NCBI GenBank assembly: GCA_027625915.1
Contig: JANTQA010000060.1
Coordinates: forward strand, 6,262,001-6,326,000
Source: Anaeramoeba flamelloides
Lineage: Eukaryota > Metamonada > Anaeramoebidae
Length of the DNA stretch: 64,000 bases
Direction of reading: 5' to 3'
Shown here: in pieces, positions 59,321 through 64,000 of the stretch
Position numbering within the stretch: position 1 is the first letter of the stretch
Layout of the letters: every line of letters starts with the position of its first letter
Made by a program: the position numbers and the translations under genes
The notes under the pieces: generated by a model
The model's input: only the letters and a program-made list of their open reading frames with translations
What the model was told of the DNA's origin: nothing
Databases searched by the model: none

Positions 59321-60019
59321 GGGTCGAGTCATTACTGTGAAATTTTTTTTTCTGAAATGGAAAAAACCTTTTTAGTAATTTTTATTAGGAACTAACACCA
59401 ATCAAAAACCAACCAACCTATGATGTACGAACGATCTTCAAAAATCAACAAGTAAAGATGAGGACATTTTTAGAAAAAAACGCCAAAGAGTGATACTCAA
59501 TTTCCAATTAGAATGGTTATAATATACAATTTTGATAACAACTATGTCAGTTTTGAAGTATCTCTCTTTGGCGCTTTTTGAGATCTCGGATGTTTTTTTT
59601 AATTGCCTTTTTTTTTTCGTTTTTTCAAAAGAGTTATTTTTATCGAAAGAATATTGCATAATCCTTACTTGGTCAAATTTAGAGGGTTACAAAATAACCT
59701 CAAATCAGGTTAAATCGAATTAAATTGGTTACAAACTTCAAGAAAGCAATTTGTTATAAATTAAAGAAATTTAACTATTTGGAAATAGCAAATGAGAAAA
59801 GATGAATTTTTTTATTTTAATTTTAATTTTTTGAAATTGAGAAAAACTTTTTATACTTATTTTTTTAATTTGATTATTTTGTAAAAGAGATCCAATGGAA
59901 TTTTTTTTTTTTGTTATTTGAATTTTTTCAACCAAAAGAAGGGCTATTTAACAATACCCTTTTTAGGTATCAGGTCACTCCTTGAGTAAGGAGTAAAATC
60001 ACAGTAAATGACTAGACAC
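59321..60019 (+). mobile_element. TTAA-target element, about 699 bp
   Basis: The left end GGGTCGAGTCATTACTGTGA and, read inward from the right, GTGTCTAGTCATTTACTGTG are inverted repeats of about 19 bp. TTAA lies outside the right end (60020-60023); TTCA, one change away, lies outside the left. The two overlapping short frames inside (59438-59659 minus, 59532-59723 plus) show no transposase motif. A similar solo end is at 6032. Confidence 0.6.
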
Positions 60020-61156
60020 TTAATGGGAAATTTTTTTCATTCTTGGTTAACAACAAGTCTAATACAAAAGATGATCTTTCTTGTTTCGAAAATAAGAAAT
60101 TAATTTGGTTTATAATAAACATAATCTTACCTACTGTATTGGTTTTTTTTTTTGGTTTAATTTCAATTCTTAACCACTACAAATTTTTTTTTCAATAAAT
60201 AACACTACAAGACAAGGAAAATTTTTTCAAACAAAAAACTGTAAATTTTGTATTTTGAAATACATTTATAATAAACATTATTATACATAACACTTTTGAA
60301 AAAGGTTTACAATTTTAATAGGTATTAATAGGAATTGAAAAAAAAATGAAATTTTTCAGTAATATTTTTTCATTTTTAATTGTAAAATTTTTAAATTTTT
60401 TAATTGACTTAGTGGAGAGATAATTTGCATCTATTTTTTTAATAGTCTAAAAAGAAACATATTTTTCCATTTAAAATAGCACAAAATATTTCAATCAAAA
60501 GATATCGCTAAATTAAATTGAAAATATTATTTTTTATCTGTTTTGGAATATTTTTTATCATTTTATTTTTTTTCGTGTTTGATTTTTTCTTATACATTCC
60601 CGATTTTTTTCTGTAAATTGCTTTAACATTTATTATTTTTTCTTAATTAATATTCAATCTAAATTTCATTCATTGTAACTACATTAAAAAAATACCCCAA
60701 AAATAGGTGTTTTTTTCAAAATTCGGTATTTTAGAAAAGGGAGGTATTCGGATTTTCATTATTTTAATTACTATCCTTTTTTTATTACATAAAATTATGA
60801 TAACTTTGAAAAAATAATTTATAAAAGAAGTATAACTGAAATTCAAAACATAATTTTGGCTAACTTTAATTTTCGGTGTTTAAATTTTCCTTGTCTAATA
60901 TTGAAGGCAAAAGAAAGTTTTTATTTTTGATTTAAGGACTATTCGAATTTTATGCTCTGTGAGGGTTTAAATAAAATACTATAAACGGAAAAAAAGCTTT
61001 AAAAGACATTGAATTGATGAAAAGTCAAAATAATGTAATTTTTAGGATTTTTGGGATTGTTTAGATTTGGCTGGAAAATCATTTGTTAATCCAAAAACTT
61101 ATGGACTTTCCCGTATAAAACAAGGCAAAACTAAAAAGCTATTTTTTTTTTTGATA

Positions 61157-61351
61157 CAGTCAGTTCCACTTTTAAGGCACAAACTTTCAACGAAATTTAA
61201 GGCACAAAAAGAATCTCAAATTAAGGCACAAAATTTGAATTCTAGTAAAAAAATTGAAAAAAAAAAAATTTTAAATTTTGTGCTTTAATTTGAGATTTTT
61301 TTGTGCCTTAAATTTCGTTGCTAGTTTGTGCCTTAAAAGTGAAACTGACTG
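61157..61351 (+). mobile_element. MITE, 195-bp hairpin family, youngest-looking copy
   Basis: The ends CAGTCAGTTCCACTTTTAAG and, inverse, CTTAAAAGTGAAACTGACTG are flanked by TA on both sides (61155-61156 and 61352-61353). The arms stay complementary almost to the centre, around a short A-rich loop near 61254-61270. The near-perfect arms and intact duplication make this the most recent of the seven family copies seen. Confidence 0.92.
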
Positions 61352-62432
61352 TATTAAGAAAATTCCACTCCACTTTCTTTCCAAGTATATTTATACTCTC
61401 TCGCTACACTCTAACATACTTGAAAAGAAAGTGGATTGACATTTTCCTAATGAAACTTTTTTCATAAAAATTTGTTAAGAATAATTTGGATTTGAGCAGC
61501 TCAAAAAAATAAAAAAATAAAAAAAAAAAGTCAACAACCGAATTTTTAATTCAAACACAACTCAAAAGTGATTGGAAAAGGGAATTTTGGGGGGATAAAT
61601 AACAACACCATTAACTAAATCAATACACTTAGCTTTTGAATACCCAACCAAACAAAATTAACCCAAAAAAAATTCAGCATCAAATAAGTTAATTTAGATA
61701 CACCAAAGAAGAAAGCATGGAATTCTTTATTTTTTCAAGGTTACTATCAAGATTTGTGAAGAGAAAATAACAAAGATATTAAATTCAACCTAAAAATAGC
61801 TTTGCCAAACTCAAAATTTTCTAAAAAAAACCTAAATGTTTCAAGTTCGCTAGATCAATTAGATCAAGTTTCTTTTAAGTCAATAAATATGTTACTAGGT
61901 GGAAAAATGGTATTCACTAACCATAAAATTCAAATAATCCCTAAACAAGTTAAAAAGAAAAAAAAAATCTTTTTTTTTTTTTTCTCAAGAAATATATTTG
62001 TTTCAAATGTATTTCTTCACGTGTCTATTTATTTATTTTAATCTTGTATTAATTTCAAGCATTCATAAAAATAAATTTTGAGATCCAAACCAAAATTAAA
62101 TAAAACTCAAGAATTTTATCAAAAAAAAATGTACAAAAAATAAAAAATGAAAGATTCAACCCTGAATTACATTGGTTTTCAATTAAATGCTTTCACAAAT
62201 AGAGAAAAGTACTTGGTATTTTGGTTTCAAAGGCCAATATCCCATAACTCAAAAGTATTTTTTTTCAAAAATATTCGAACAATTAAAATCTTCCAAAATG
62301 GTAAAAGGTACTTACTTGCTTAAAAATAGAAAATTAAGCAGAAATTCTTGAAAATTATTATTTGAATTCATTCATTCGGAGACAAATCTTACTAAAAAAA
62401 GTTTTCATTTTTTCTTTTTTTTTCAAAAAAAT

Positions 62433-62759
62433 ATGTCAGAAAAGACTTTTAATTCTGAACAATTAACCAAAAAGGAGGCACTTGATTTTATTAAAAATTC
62501 TGAAGAATTACTCAAAGAGTACCAAGCTGAGCTTGAAAATGAAAAAAATGATCTTGTGAAAGAAATAAAGACTCTTCATGCTGAAAAAACTGATACAACA
62601 ATTACTCTTGCTACTGAGAGCCATGGCCTGGTCGCTGATAAATTTCAAAGTTATCGTTTAAAGAATTGCTTCTATTTTTTTCTGTTTGTGGTTACACTTC
62701 TTGTAATATTTGTGATCTTAACCCAGCTTAATTTTCCAACAAACAATGGTGTTTATTAA
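62433..62759 (+). CDS. Small tail-anchored coiled-coil protein
   Basis: A 108-aa frame from ATG at 62433 to TAA. Residues 8-52 are charged and heptad-like (EALDFIKNSEELLKEYQAEL, NDLVKEIKTLHAEK), so a coiled coil is likely. Residues 78-98 (NCFYFFLFVVTLLVIFVILT) form one membrane span preceded by Arg/Lys and followed by only ten residues. This is the layout of a tail-anchored protein with its N-terminus in the cytosol, as in SNAREs and ER or organelle tethers. I see no SNARE zero-layer or other family motif. G+C and codon choice in the soluble part are above the flanks, which supports real coding. No intron is needed. Confidence 0.7.
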   Translation: MSEKTFNSEQLTKKEALDFIKNSEELLKEYQAELENEKNDLVKEIKTLHAEKTDTTITLATESHGLVADKFQSYRLKNCFYFFLFVVTLLVIFVILTQLNFPTNNGVY

Positions 62760-64000
62760 TTCTTATTTTGCGATCCAAATAAACAAAAAAAAAAATTGGT
62801 GGAGTGTTATTTGGTCTTAAATTGACAACACAAAACATTAAAAATTGATTCAAAATCATCATTTCATGGTACACGAACGATTTTTTGGTATTTCTTTTTT
62901 TATTCTTTTTTTTGTTGCCACAAAGATCACCAAGAAATAATTTTTGTATTGTTCTTTCAAAAAAAAAAAAGAAAAAAAAGAAAAAAAAGAAACAAACAAC
63001 AAAACATAATTCTTTTGAATTTAACAAACGATTGTTAAATAAAAACAAAAAAAAAAAAAGCACACAAAACAATTATTTTCTTTTTTTCAATTTTTTTTCT
63101 TTCCAACCCCTAATTTAAATATTACTTGTAAACCAAAAACACTCCTAAAAGAAGTGGACTTAAATAGCACCATTACAAATTCCCAGATACGTTAAGTTTT
63201 TTGAATGAATGCAACAGACATTTATTAATTGGCTTTTATATTTTATTATTCTTAAAATATTCAATCCAAAAGGTTAAAGGTTAATAAACGTGTTCGACTA
63301 AAAACTTGGTTTTTCTCCTTTTGTTTGTACTGTGAACAATTTTTTTAATTTTAAAATTGCTATCTTTTGCTCACAAAGTTTATTAACAATAAAATTTAAA
63401 TAAAAATTGTGACTAAAATTGACTGGTTAAGGGATTAGTGTCACAATAGATTTCTCTATAATCAAAGTATGTTGTAATAGATTTTTTAGAGCTATTTGAG
63501 TCATGTCGCACTAATATCACCGACTCCCAATTAAAAATCTTATTGCATAATAAATTATTAAATTTTTTACTAATGATCACTATCAAAAAATTTTCATTTT
63601 GAAATAATTTTTTTCAATTCCTTTTCCAAATCTCAAAAATAGAAACTCAAAATACAGTATTCTGGTATTTAATAATTTAGATTTAGAACTTCCAAAAGTA
63701 ACTATTTTTTATAATTTTCGAATTTGAAAGATTAACTCAATTATCATCAACATAAAAGCACAAAGACTGGTTAGTTCTGTTTACCTATGATAAAGATACT
63801 TGTAGCATCAATATATTTCTATGATTTGAGAAATAATTTGTCAAAAAAAATCTATTGCGTTAAATTAATGAATTTTTAAAAATAAATCAAAATTTTTAGT
63901 AACTAATCTACATTTCGCCACAAATTTAAGAAAGATATTTTACAACTTTGTAGTCTGAATATTGATAATTCAACCTTTAAATTTAGGGCGAAATGCAGTT
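62760..64000. other. Intergenic A+T-rich DNA at the window end
   Basis: T- and A-rich 3' flank of the preceding small gene, then sequence without recognisable genes, repeats or RNA. The frames at 62728-63072 and 62885-63118 come from homopolymers. Confidence 0.6.

Larger units (their letters stand above)
58400..62432. other. Intergenic region with a 699-bp TTAA element and a young hairpin MITE
   Basis: No gene is firmly supported. On the minus strand, two short protein-like stretches lie upstream of the tRNA: 59011-58961 (DPFKFFFYDYLVFELE) and 58853-58755 (MFFELVYSVDRQFYNVISSG), each followed by a plausible GT donor. They may be a gene remnant. The 699-bp element is at 59321-60019 and the hairpin MITE at 61157-61351. 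A CTTTCTTTTC-type inverted pair (GTGGAGT/CCACTTTCTTTCC) lies around 61368-61435. The frame at 61802-62041 has no ATG start. Confidence 0.55.

Noticed and set aside
61067-61288. 73-codon frame starting MAGKSFVNPKTYG
   Set aside because: Two thirds of it lies in the young hairpin MITE and its start is not ATG; the first 25 residues look protein-like but are too short to judge.
1-64000. CRISPR array, rRNA, viral or retroelement genes, telomeric repeats
   Set aside because: None seen: no regularly spaced repeats, no reverse transcriptase, integrase or capsid motifs, no rRNA signatures, no telomere-type tandem arrays.

Overview
The window is nuclear DNA of a very A+T-rich unicellular eukaryote (roughly four fifths A+T by eye). 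Genes are sparse. Their introns are short and T-rich and start with GT and end with AG. Proteins carry long Asn, Gln, Lys/Glu and Glu/Asn tracts, and the standard genetic code fits every reading frame. I see no bacterial operon structure, rRNA, CRISPR array, virus or retroelement. Gene-poor DNA with KEKEKE-, NEENEE- and poly-Asn-rich proteins resembles free-living amoeboid protists such as Anaeramoeba, less so dictyostelids, whose genomes are denser. That placement is an inference and not proven here.

Layout. 3482-4967 (-): a five-exon heterotrimeric G-protein alpha subunit that lacks its C-terminal third. 9732-10604 (+): an unrecognised hydrophobic, probably membrane protein. 16899-19666 (+): one large acidic/KEKE/Gln-rich protein of unknown function, split into two frames at an A13 tract. 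28764-34101 (+): a Sin3-type transcriptional co-repressor, two exons, about 1726 aa. 38453-43032 (+): a nine-exon cullin close to CUL1, with the neddylation lysine present. 44920-48423 (-): a protein resembling the ChAPs (Chs5/Arf1-binding, exomer) cargo adaptors. 54812-56956 (-): a TPR-repeat protein with a presequence-like N-terminus. 58329-58399 (-): tRNA-Asp(GTC). 62433-62759 (+): a small tail-anchored coiled-coil protein. The genes are unrelated housekeeping or signalling functions (GTPase signalling, chromatin repression, SCF ubiquitin ligation, membrane traffic). There is no evidence that they act as a unit.

Between genes lie long A+T-rich stretches full of decayed, non-autonomous DNA transposons. 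I separate at least eight families by their terminal inverted repeats. Six appear to use TA target sites (Tc1/mariner-like): a 531-bp family, a 195-bp full-hairpin family, a 130-bp family, a 521-bp family, a single 1310-bp element with a G+C-rich end, and a 212-bp family. Two use TTAA (piggyBac-like). One TTAA element sits inside another repeat, and one TA element lies in a cullin intron. None contains a recognisable transposase.

The points most worth a second look are the A13 frame break in the 16.9-19.7 kb gene, the truncated G-alpha, the ChAPs-like gene outside fungi, the strong 5'-to-3' G+C gradient in the TPR gene, and the nested TTAA element.
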